DNA from: Leptospiraceae bacterium
Lineage (GTDB): Bacteria > Spirochaetota > Leptospiria > Leptospirales > Leptospiraceae
Length of the DNA stretch: 64,000 nucleotides
Direction of reading: 5' to 3'
Assembly (NCBI GenBank): GCA_016708435.1
Contig: JADJFV010000033.1
Span: forward strand, 186,001 to 250,000
Shown: positions 53,273-60,983 of the stretch, in pieces
Position numbering within the stretch: position 1 is the stretch's first letter
How the letters are laid out: every line of letters starts with the position of its first letter
Translations under genes and position numbers: made by a program
The notes under the pieces: model-generated
The model's input: the letters and a program-made list of their open reading frames with translations, nothing else
Databases searched by the model: none
What the model was told of the DNA's origin: nothing

Positions 53273-53986
53273 ATGAATAAAATTTTATCTTATATATGTT
53301 TGTTAATTTTTACATTTAGCATTTCTGCAAACTCAAAAGGAAATATTGTCGATAGAAAAAAGAATTTTGACTCAAAGGCAAAGTTTTTATTTTCCATGCA
53401 AGAAATCATTACCTCTGAAAAATTGAATAAAGATTTGCAGGGCTTAAAAGATATGGCGAATGAAGTAGATACAACCTATCGATCCGGCGAAAAAGAAAAA
53501 ATCAAAAAGACTCTTTCTGTTGGAGAAATGAAATTAGCCACTTCAATGAAAGATTATACTACATTCATTAGTGCGGAAACGAAAGAGTTGATGGAAGCCT
53601 ATTCTTCTCAAGTAACTAACGCCGAAGAGAAAGAATCGGACAAAAAGTCTAAGCCTACAGTAGCAAGCACTACCACGAGAGAAAAATCCTCTGAATACTA
53701 TACGATTGCAAAGGCAGACTATGCGAACGCTACAAAGTTTGAACGAGATGGAAATTTACAGTATGCAATACAATTATTTAAACGAGCTCTAAACTATACA
53801 GTGCTTGCTTTTGATAATGCAAAGTATCCACTCCCTGCAAAGTATGCGAATCTTTCCAAAACTTTTTCGCCAGCAAATGAAACAGCAGATACGCCACATC
53901 CAGCAGGAACTCATACAAGTCCTGCAAAAGAAAATAAAGATACAAAAGAAACTAAACCAGCCGGTCCAATAAAAAGTATCAAATAG
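53273..53986 (+). CDS. Hypothetical secreted helical protein, partner of the previous gene
   Basis: 237 residues with a signal (YICLLIFTFSISANS), a helical charged core (KSSEYYTIAKADYANATKFE, then LQYAIQLFKRALNYTVLAFD, which looks like a TPR-type helix pair) and a Pro/Thr/Lys tail (TPHPAGTHTSPAKENKDTKE). The layout matches the gene before it, although the sequences are not clearly homologous. Function unknown. Confidence 0.55.
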   Translation: MNKILSYICLLIFTFSISANSKGNIVDRKKNFDSKAKFLFSMQEIITSEKLNKDLQGLKDMANEVDTTYRSGEKEKIKKTLSVGEMKLATSMKDYTTFISAETKELMEAYSSQVTNAEEKESDKKSKPTVASTTTREKSSEYYTIAKADYANATKFERDGNLQYAIQLFKRALNYTVLAFDNAKYPLPAKYANLSKTFSPANETADTPHPAGTHTSPAKENKDTKETKPAGPIKSIK

Positions 53987-54014
53987 CATTAAATTCATGC
54001 TAGAAATTATTAGG

Positions 54015-54090
54015 GTGTCGTCCTCTAATATTTCAAAAGGGGGTCTCAATTCATATCGAGATTCCCTACAAAAATTTTTAAGAATGACAC
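54015..54090. repeat. Degenerate repeat of family 2
   Basis: Ends GTGTCGTCCTCTAATATT and AAATTTTTAAGAATGACAC are rough inverted repeats, and the middle (GGGGGTCTCAATTC, CGAGATTCCC) matches the middle of 29634-29738. It lies between the helical protein genes and the CBS/PAS regulator gene. Confidence 0.5.
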
Positions 54091-54163
54091 TCTTATTGTA
54101 ATCTTAGGTTAAAATAAGCTTGAAAGTGCTTAGCTATTTATGACATAAGTATATAACCCCTCT

Positions 54164-55348
54164 ATGAAAATAGAATCTATTTATAAACACTTCATGGTGA
54201 CTCCAGTCAGCCATCTTCCTGTTGTAGATGAAAATTCCGATATAGTCGGTCTCATCTCCAAAGAAAAAGTATTAATGGAGATGGCCGATGTCGCATCCAC
54301 AATAGAAGAATACGAAAAAATTCCAGAGCAGTTCTTAGAATTCAATATCACTGAAAGTGTAATCTATTATTTCCGAAACAACCGCACCATACCTGTAATT
54401 AATACACTTTCCCAAAAAGTAGACTCATGGGAAAAGCCCCGCTTCCTAGCCGAAGTGTCCAAGCTAACTAGCCATACTCCTTCTATTAAAACAGAAAACA
54501 TAGAAACAGAGGGCGAAGAGATGACAGAGAGCAGATCTGCAATCTACAAATTTATGTCTATGGTCCTAGCTAGCTTTCCGGACGCACTCTTTGCAACGGA
54601 CAAGGAAGGTGTGACTACTTTTTATAATGAACGATTTGAAGTAGATATTCTTGGTCGTGGTATGTTCCGTGATTCAATAAGCTATACCGAAAAATATTTT
54701 AGAGAACTCAATCAGGATTTATTTGCAAACTACCTCAAAACCCATGAGCTTGATGTGGAATCTCGAAAGTCAACGGTTCCAATTATACAGGCTTTTGTAA
54801 AAGATTTGAATTTAGTATTAAGAATTATTACTCTTAAGAACGAACAAACCATTAGTGGATTTCTGTATCATTTCATCGACCCGCAAAATCGAATGAATCG
54901 AATGAATGAAGGCGGGTTGACCTTTCCATCAGTGGAAGAAGCATTTCAAATGAATGTTCCACTCCTCACTCTGATTGAAGAAATTGAAAGCCATTATATT
55001 TTTCAAAAGCTCAAACGAAATGATGAAAATATTTCCCATACTGCAGATGAACTTGGAATCCCTAGATCTACTTTGCAGAATAAGATTAAGCTTCTAAAGA
55101 TTAACGAAAAGTTCAGTCGTGAAATTTCTAGCCCAATTCCAAGAAAAAGAAAAAAAATAGTAGAAAAAAAAGAACAGGCTGCTAAAAAGGTCTTAGCCTC
55201 CGAAAGTAAGCGGACTGCTCTTCCGAAAAGTAAGAAAGTCAAAAAGGGTTCTCCCAAGAAACCTTCTCTAACCTCAAAGAAATCTTCGCAGGCAAAAACC
55301 AATAAAAACAAGGTAAAACTAAAAGCTAAATCTAAAAAGAAGAAATAA
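54164..55348 (+). CDS. CBS-PAS regulator with Fis-type HTH and lysine-rich tail
   Basis: 394 residues. Residues 1-50 contain a CBS-like motif (VSHLPVVDENSDIVGLISKE), 125-235 a PAS-like domain (VLASFPDALFATDKEGVTTF), and 275-322 a Fis-type helix-turn-helix (ISHTADELGIPRSTLQNKIK). The last 69 residues hold 27 Lys and resemble histone-H1-like tails. Unlike NtrC-type regulators there is no AAA domain. The protein is probably a DNA-binding sensor; the tail would add non-specific DNA affinity (inference). It lies 82 bases upstream of rho. Confidence 0.7.
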   Translation: MKIESIYKHFMVTPVSHLPVVDENSDIVGLISKEKVLMEMADVASTIEEYEKIPEQFLEFNITESVIYYFRNNRTIPVINTLSQKVDSWEKPRFLAEVSKLTSHTPSIKTENIETEGEEMTESRSAIYKFMSMVLASFPDALFATDKEGVTTFYNERFEVDILGRGMFRDSISYTEKYFRELNQDLFANYLKTHELDVESRKSTVPIIQAFVKDLNLVLRIITLKNEQTISGFLYHFIDPQNRMNRMNEGGLTFPSVEEAFQMNVPLLTLIEEIESHYIFQKLKRNDENISHTADELGIPRSTLQNKIKLLKINEKFSREISSPIPRKRKKIVEKKEQAAKKVLASESKRTALPKSKKVKKGSPKKPSLTSKKSSQAKTNKNKVKLKAKSKKKK

Positions 55349-55430
55349 CTTCTTTTCTAATGAAATCGGCAATCATTCGCTAAGCCACAATCATTAGAAT
55401 TCAAAATCCACTAACAGGCAACCCCATACT

Positions 55431-56831
55431 ATGGCTATATCTAAAAAAGAAGAAAATTCAATTGAACAAGAAGAATACGAAAATCAACAATCACCAACAT
55501 CGAATGAAAACCAAAATCAAAACGGTAATCATCCAAGACCCTTTAAAAAGAGAAAGAAATTTGACGGGCCTACTCCTGAACCAATTGATTTAGTAAAACT
55601 CAAACAGAAAGCTATCGGAGAGTTAACCGAGTTAGCTAAGAGCATGGGTGTTGAAAATACAAATGGTCTCAAGAAACAGAATTTAATTTTCGCGATTCTA
55701 CAAAGCCAATCCGAGAAAGATGGTCAGGTTCATGCTGCCGGTGTCATGGAACGCCTTCCTGACGGATATGGATTCTTACGCTCCCCTGATTATAACTATG
55801 TTCCAGGTCCTGATGATATCTATGTTTCTCCTTCTCAAATAAAACTCTTTGGTCTAAGGACTGGGGATACTATCGAAGGACAAATTCGTCCTCCAAAAGA
55901 ATCGGAAAGATTCTTTGCTATGCTCCGAGTAGAAACCGTAAACGGAGTTCCACCTGAAGTAGCTAATAAGCGTGCCTTATTTGACAACCTAACACCTCTT
56001 TATCCAAATGAAAGACTCAATATGGAATTTGATCCATCTCATATGGATACTCGTATCCTTGATTTGATGATCCCAATCGGGAAAGGGCAACGTGGACTGA
56101 TTGTTGCTCCTCCTAGAACTGGTAAAACAATTTTAATGCAAAGTATTGCAAATGCGATTACCCGTAATCATCCCGAAGTCTATTTAATCGTATTGTTGAT
56201 TGACGAGCGTCCAGAAGAAGTAACAGATATGGCGCGTAACGTTCGTGGAGAAGTGGTAAGTTCTACCTTCGATGAGCCTGCTCAGCGCCACGTTCAAGTA
56301 GCGGAAATGGTAATCGAGAAAGCAAAACGTCTCGTCGAGCATGGACGGGATGTTGTTGTATTACTTGACTCTATCACAAGACTTGCCCGCGCCTACAACC
56401 AAGTAATTCCAACGAGTGGAAAGATTCTTTCTGGTGGTGTGGATTCCAATGCGCTTCATAAACCAAAGCGTTTCTTTGGAGCAGCTCGTAATATCGAAGA
56501 AGGCGGTTCACTAACTATATTGGCAACTGCTCTTATCGATACAGGCTCTAAAATGGACGAGGTTATCTTTGAAGAATTTAAAGGAACTGGAAATATGGAA
56601 GTTCATTTAGATAGAAAGCTATCTGATAAGAGAATTTTCCCTGCAATCGACATAAATAAGTCAGGAACTCGTAAAGAAGAGCTTTTACTTCGTCCGGATA
56701 TTTTACAAAAAGTCTTTATACTAAGAAAGGTACTTTCCCCTATGAGTATCACAGAAAGTATGGAATTATTGCTAGATAAAATGAGAACTACAAAGACCAA
56801 TGAGGCCTTTCTAGCGAGCATGAATTCATAA
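55431..56831 (+). CDS. rho: Transcription termination factor Rho
   Basis: 466 residues. A charged, Gln/Asn-rich leader (about 1-45) precedes the RNA-binding domain (GVMERLPDGYGFLRSPDYNY) and the ATPase ring (GKGQRGLIVAPPRTGKTILM with Walker A; VVVLLDSITRLARAYN with Walker B). It ends transcription by pulling RNA out of the polymerase. Complete. The 5' leader makes it longer than the E. coli protein. It is followed at 14 bases by the L31 gene, the usual spirochaetal neighbour. Confidence 0.97.
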   Translation: MAISKKEENSIEQEEYENQQSPTSNENQNQNGNHPRPFKKRKKFDGPTPEPIDLVKLKQKAIGELTELAKSMGVENTNGLKKQNLIFAILQSQSEKDGQVHAAGVMERLPDGYGFLRSPDYNYVPGPDDIYVSPSQIKLFGLRTGDTIEGQIRPPKESERFFAMLRVETVNGVPPEVANKRALFDNLTPLYPNERLNMEFDPSHMDTRILDLMIPIGKGQRGLIVAPPRTGKTILMQSIANAITRNHPEVYLIVLLIDERPEEVTDMARNVRGEVVSSTFDEPAQRHVQVAEMVIEKAKRLVEHGRDVVVLLDSITRLARAYNQVIPTSGKILSGGVDSNALHKPKRFFGAARNIEEGGSLTILATALIDTGSKMDEVIFEEFKGTGNMEVHLDRKLSDKRIFPAIDINKSGTRKEELLLRPDILQKVFILRKVLSPMSITESMELLLDKMRTTKTNEAFLASMNS

Positions 56832-56845
56832 TTAAGGAGAACCAA

Positions 56846-57091
56846 ATGAAAGAAGGAATACACCCACAATATAGAGATGTAATTTTTAAAGATATTTCTT
56901 GTGATTACGCGTTTAAATCAAAATCTACTGCGAAATCCAATGAAACAATGAAATGGGAAGATGGAAAAGAATATCCCGTTATCAAATTAGAAATTTCTAG
57001 TGCATCTCACCCTTTCTTCACCGACAAAGCAAAAGTTATCATGACTGCTGGTCGCGTTGACAAATTCAAAAAGAAATACAAGATGAAATAA
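56846..57091 (+). CDS. rpmE2: 50S ribosomal protein L31 (type B, non-zinc form)
   Basis: 81 residues, starting KEGIHPQYRDVIFKDISCDY and ending TAGRVDKFKKKYKMK. Only one Cys is present, so the CxxC zinc motif of the C+ form is missing; this is the C- form. A perfect AAGGAG lies 8 bases before the ATG. It is co-transcribed with rho. Confidence 0.95.
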   Translation: MKEGIHPQYRDVIFKDISCDYAFKSKSTAKSNETMKWEDGKEYPVIKLEISSASHPFFTDKAKVIMTAGRVDKFKKKYKMK

Positions 57092-57120
57092 ATCTATGCT
57101 CGTGACCGTGTCTAAATGGT

Positions 57121-57260
57121 TTTTTGCCACAAAGGCACGGAGTCACAGAGAGTAATAGAGGGTTTCATATTAAACAATTTAAAAGGCTAAATATATTATT
57201 ACACTCATTTGAGATTTTTAATATATTTATTTCTCTGCGCCTCAGTGTCTCTGAGGCAAT
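57121..57260. repeat. CACAGAG-type inverted repeat element (family 3)
   Basis: Left arm TTTTTGCCACAAAGGCACGG with AGTCACAGAGAG and right arm TCTCTGCGCCTCAGTGTCTC with TGAGGCAA are inverted repeats. It fills nearly the whole gap between L31 and the next gene. Confidence 0.75.
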
Positions 57261-57291
57261 TACCTAAGTCTAACATTCAGGAGTCTTACCA

Positions 57292-58083
57292 ATGGCAATG
57301 AACTTCGAGAAATTCAAAGAAATCAACGATACAAGAATGAACTACCGCGAAATGGAAGATGCAACAGTTGTATCCAATTATCGCAACGTAGGCTGCGGGG
57401 ATGGATATAGGATCTATCTTAAGATAGATGAGAATGAGTGCATAACAGATGCTAGCTATACGACAACTGGTTGTGGATTTGGAATTACTGCGCTTGCTAT
57501 GGCTACTGAAATTGCAAAGAATAAGACCGTTTCAGAAGCAGAGACCTTAACAGAGTCTGATATAGAAAAACTATTTGAATTTCCTGAAAAAAGAAAGAAT
57601 TATCCAGAATCAGCGATAGCTGCGCTCAAACAAGCCATTAAGGATTTTAAATCTGGTGATGGCATTCCCAAAGAAAAGCGAATCACCAAATCCAAAGCCC
57701 TTGAAATATTAAAAACGAAAGGCAATCTCTCCAACGAGAATTTATCTAGTATTATTCTCGAAAAAGAAAATTTAGATGGAGTTGATTTCTCAAATGCTGA
57801 TTTGCACAATGCTTATCTACAAAATGGAAGTTATGTAGGTGCCAATTTTTCGGGAGCTAATTTACGCGGTGCATTTCTAAATAGCTGTAATTTACAGAAT
57901 GCAAACTTTAGAGGAGCTGATTTACGTTGGGCTAAATTAGCTGGTGCAAAGATAGATGGGGCTGATTTTACAGACGCAATTTATGATATAGGCACAAGAA
58001 TCGATTCCAATCAGGTTCATATCTTCAAAGTAATGCAAAAAGCTGGTAAAGATATCTATATGAAAGCAGAGGAAGTTATTTAA
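57292..58083 (+). CDS. IscU/NifU-like scaffold fused to pentapeptide repeats
   Basis: 263 residues. The first 120 resemble an IscU/NifU-N scaffold: NVGCGDGYRIYLKID (Cys35, Asp37) and YTTTGCGFGITALAMATEIA (Cys61). The third scaffold Cys (expected near 103-104, in the segment RKNYPESAIAALK) is replaced by Asn/Tyr. Residues about 158-230 are pentapeptide repeats (LDGVDFSNADLHNAYLQ, ANFSGANLRGAFLNS), a right-handed beta helix. Iron-sulfur scaffolding is doubtful with two Cys. The fusion is unusual. Neighbours give no sulfur genes. Confidence 0.75.
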   Translation: MAMNFEKFKEINDTRMNYREMEDATVVSNYRNVGCGDGYRIYLKIDENECITDASYTTTGCGFGITALAMATEIAKNKTVSEAETLTESDIEKLFEFPEKRKNYPESAIAALKQAIKDFKSGDGIPKEKRITKSKALEILKTKGNLSNENLSSIILEKENLDGVDFSNADLHNAYLQNGSYVGANFSGANLRGAFLNSCNLQNANFRGADLRWAKLAGAKIDGADFTDAIYDIGTRIDSNQVHIFKVMQKAGKDIYMKAEEVI

Positions 58084-58272
58084 TTGAAAGTAGGTGACCA
58101 AGCAAAATTACTTAAGAAGACCTTTATGCAAAATGGGGTCTTTATTCTCACAAATTCCATTGTTGAGATTGTAGACATTGAAAATGAATTGTATCATGTT
58201 ATATACAATGACAAAGAAGGGCATCCGCACACTCTTAAAAATATCAAAGCGGAAGAACTTCAAAAAATCTAA
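58084..58272 (+). CDS. Small hypothetical protein
   Basis: 62 residues, starting with TTG directly behind the stop of the previous gene; GAGGAAG lies 8 bases ahead inside that gene. It has a small beta-rich fold pattern (IVEIVDIENELYHVIYNDKE) and ends NIKAEELQKI. Family not recognised; the tight coupling to the IscU-pentapeptide gene suggests a linked role. Confidence 0.6.
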   Translation: MKVGDQAKLLKKTFMQNGVFILTNSIVEIVDIENELYHVIYNDKEGHPHTLKNIKAEELQKI

Positions 58273-58359
58273 GAATACGTTTTTTATTCTAGACATTTTC
58301 AAATTGAATAGTTAAATAGCTAAGATACGAACCTGTTGTAAAGTAACTCAGTTATAAAC

Positions 58360-58707
58360 ATGATTTTAACCCCTTCTCGAACCAGTGATCATTTAATTAT
58401 AAAAATCCTTTCCGATGTAATGATGGATAATTCTAAGGATTTTTACAAAGAGTTTGAAGCTATTATCCAACAAAACACTGATTTCAAGGTAGTCAGCTTT
58501 GATTTCTATAAGGTCAACTTTATGGATTCTTCTGGTATTGGCTCACTGATTAGAGCGGCATCCTATGTAAAAAATCTACACTCCGCAGTGACTGTCTTTA
58601 ATTTGAATAAATCACTTTATTCAGTTTTCCGACTTTCTGGTTTAGATAATATCATTGCAATCTATACGTATGATGAGTTTATCGAAATCTATCCCGAACT
58701 AAAATAA
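58360..58707 (+). CDS. STAS-domain anti-sigma factor antagonist
   Basis: 115 residues, one STAS domain: VVSFDFYKVNFMDSSGIGSL contains the phosphorylatable Ser in the DSSG loop, followed by VTVFNLNKSLYSVFRLSGLD. Such proteins switch partner proteins on or off by phosphorylation by a kinase (RsbW/SpoIIAB type); no kinase gene lies nearby. It lies 15 bases before the next lipoprotein gene. Confidence 0.88.
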   Translation: MILTPSRTSDHLIIKILSDVMMDNSKDFYKEFEAIIQQNTDFKVVSFDFYKVNFMDSSGIGSLIRAASYVKNLHSAVTVFNLNKSLYSVFRLSGLDNIIAIYTYDEFIEIYPELK

Positions 58708-58722
58708 TCACAGGTTAATTAA

Positions 58723-59421
58723 ATGAAGTATTCTATTTCAAAAAAAATATTCTTTCTCTCCTTGACTTTACTTCTATCGCATTGTGCATCTTTCTATCAA
58801 ACAAAGCATTTGGTTTATTCTACTCGTAATTCTGCTTTCTATAGAATGCCAAAAGATGAAATTAAAAACAAAGAATTCATTCAGGAAAAATTTACTCATC
58901 CCTATTCGATCCAACCCGAAAAACTAGTTGATATGCTTGGTAATTTACGGTTTAAAAAATACACTCGTATTGGTAGTTTACAAGATTTTGTTTTTCACCT
59001 AAGTGAATTAACGACCCTTAGCGTTGACTTAAAACAAGTATTGGAAAATATGAAGTCCGAAGACTGTGTCATGGGCATATCCATGTTTGACCACACTCAA
59101 TCTGTAATCTCTAATAATAAGCGCACATCCTTCTTACTCTGGATTGATTCAAAAGGATTAAATCTAGTATTAGGGGAGATACAATCAGATGTTCCGCGTG
59201 ATACTGCGAAAAATTTCTTTGAATGGACACAAGTTCCACAAGTTGCACTTTCCATCACTCCTGATGAAAATGAAATCGAACAAGAGAAGGAACAGCTTTT
59301 TACCTTCAACAAAGTAAATGGATACACCAATAAGAAATGGTTGATCTTTCCCTTGAAAGACCTAAATCAATATCAATTAAAAGATAGAAAATACAATTCA
59401 AATAAGAAGACAGACAACTAA
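58723..59421 (+). CDS. Hypothetical lipoprotein
   Basis: 232 residues. The signal ends LSLTLLLSHC, a relaxed lipobox. The mature part is polar, beta-rich (SFLLWIDSKGLNLVLGEIQS) with no recognised family; its C-terminus is Lys/Asn-rich. Probably envelope. It overlaps the convergent cyclase gene by 4 bases. Confidence 0.6.
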   Translation: MKYSISKKIFFLSLTLLLSHCASFYQTKHLVYSTRNSAFYRMPKDEIKNKEFIQEKFTHPYSIQPEKLVDMLGNLRFKKYTRIGSLQDFVFHLSELTTLSVDLKQVLENMKSEDCVMGISMFDHTQSVISNNKRTSFLLWIDSKGLNLVLGEIQSDVPRDTAKNFFEWTQVPQVALSITPDENEIEQEKEQLFTFNKVNGYTNKKWLIFPLKDLNQYQLKDRKYNSNKKTDN

Positions 59422-60983
59422 ATCTTTTTCTGATTAGTCATCACTTCTTTTACGAGTGGCGCATAACCGTCTTTATCCGACTTTAGAATATGGGATCTTA
59501 ACCAGAAGAAAAGAAATTCAAGAGTTTTCTTTCCAACATTTGCGGTTCCTGTCTTAAGCTCCTCTTCTACGCTCTCGATCTTATCGATGAATTTTTTATG
59601 TTCTAGTTTATGATCAGAAAAATCTGGATAGGATGCCATTAGCATGAGTTCTTCTTCCATTGTAAAATGAGTATAGGTATAAATTTTTAAATTACTGATA
59701 ATTCTTTTTAGTGCTTCTCTTTCGATATTAAATTGAATTGCTCGTTCCAAATCATTGATTACACTAAATAGAACCTTATGCTGATAATCCACAACATCAA
59801 TATCTGTATTCCAGGAATCCTCCCAAATAACATAATCGACTTTTGCTTCTGGTGTAATCTTAAATCCTTCCACTAGAAATGTTGCAGTTCGATTTAGAAA
59901 AAACATAGCAGCTTTATCTCTTGGGTTAATCGTTAGTATCTGTAAGAATATTTCCCATGCTTTTTGATATTGACCACTTTGATAGATAATTACTCCACTA
60001 TCAAATTGTTGCTTGGTTTTATCTTTTAGTTCAATCTGTTCGGGATAATCAACATTATACACTTCACATATAAATGTCTGTTCTTCTTTTCCTCGAATAT
60101 AGGCATTGTCTAGAAATCGAATATGGTATTTATCTGGATCAACAATATTCTGAATCACATCTTCGCTAATAATGATAGGTGCACCATAGGACTTTGACAA
60201 CGATTCAAGCCTAGAAGCAGTATTCACAACATCAGAAATAACAGTTGTTTGCATTCTTTTTTCACTTCCAAGAACGCCGAGTAATACTTCCCCGTAATGA
60301 ATCCCGATTCCAATTTCGATTTTCTTGTCATTATTATTAATCCTAAAAACTCTTTCACGAATTTCTAGTTGCATTTCGATTGCGCAGTTAATTGCATCTT
60401 CTACATTATTTGGAAATATTGCTAACAGTGCATCTCCAATGTATTTATCAATGATACCGTTATGCCTTTCAATGATAGTGTTCATATGAGAATAGAATTG
60501 GTTTAGGAATTCAAAGATTTCTTTCGCAGATACTTTTTCTGCCATAGAGGTAAATGAGCGTATGTCAGCAAATAGAATTGTCATATCTTTATTGACTTGA
60601 TCGCCCAGCTTTATTTCCCACATCTGCTTTTTGTTCAAGAGCGTTAAATACTCTTTAGGCACAAATTGATTGAACGATTCAGTTGTCTTTAGATAAAGCA
60701 ATTTCATTTGCTGATTAATTTTTTTGAAGCGAGCTGTTAATTCTAATTTTTCTGATCTTGATTTTCCAAAAAACCTATACAATAAAATGAATATGATAAA
60801 ATGAAAAAGAGTAAATAAAACTCGAAAGAGAATTGGAATATCTAAGACAATTCCGAAAATAAAAAACAAAGTTAGAGAAATGGATCCAAAAAATAAAATG
60901 TTTAGCTCTAAAGAAAACTGACTATACTTTTTTTCTTTTAGTAACTCCTTTAGGATTGTCTTGTTAGAACTGAAAAATTGCAT
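59418..60983 (-). CDS. Adenylate cyclase with C-terminal hemerythrin domain
   Basis: 521 residues. Two membrane helices (about 28-70) are followed by a class III cyclase domain (about 130-300): FADIRSFTSM with the metal Asp, IIDKYIGDALLAIFPN with the adenine-selecting Lys and second Asp, and SDVVNTASRLESLS with the Asn and Arg. A TPR-like part follows and then a hemerythrin domain (about 390-515): DYQHKVLF, YTHFTMEEELM, HKLEHKKF and HILKSDKDGY, the full iron-ligand set. Hemerythrin binds O2 or NO at a di-iron site, so cAMP output may respond to oxygen or redox (inference). Confidence 0.87.
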   Translation of the reverse strand: MQFFSSNKTILKELLKEKKYSQFSLELNILFFGSISLTLFFIFGIVLDIPILFRVLFTLFHFIIFILLYRFFGKSRSEKLELTARFKKINQQMKLLYLKTTESFNQFVPKEYLTLLNKKQMWEIKLGDQVNKDMTILFADIRSFTSMAEKVSAKEIFEFLNQFYSHMNTIIERHNGIIDKYIGDALLAIFPNNVEDAINCAIEMQLEIRERVFRINNNDKKIEIGIGIHYGEVLLGVLGSEKRMQTTVISDVVNTASRLESLSKSYGAPIIISEDVIQNIVDPDKYHIRFLDNAYIRGKEEQTFICEVYNVDYPEQIELKDKTKQQFDSGVIIYQSGQYQKAWEIFLQILTINPRDKAAMFFLNRTATFLVEGFKITPEAKVDYVIWEDSWNTDIDVVDYQHKVLFSVINDLERAIQFNIEREALKRIISNLKIYTYTHFTMEEELMLMASYPDFSDHKLEHKKFIDKIESVEEELKTGTANVGKKTLEFLFFWLRSHILKSDKDGYAPLVKEVMTNQKKI

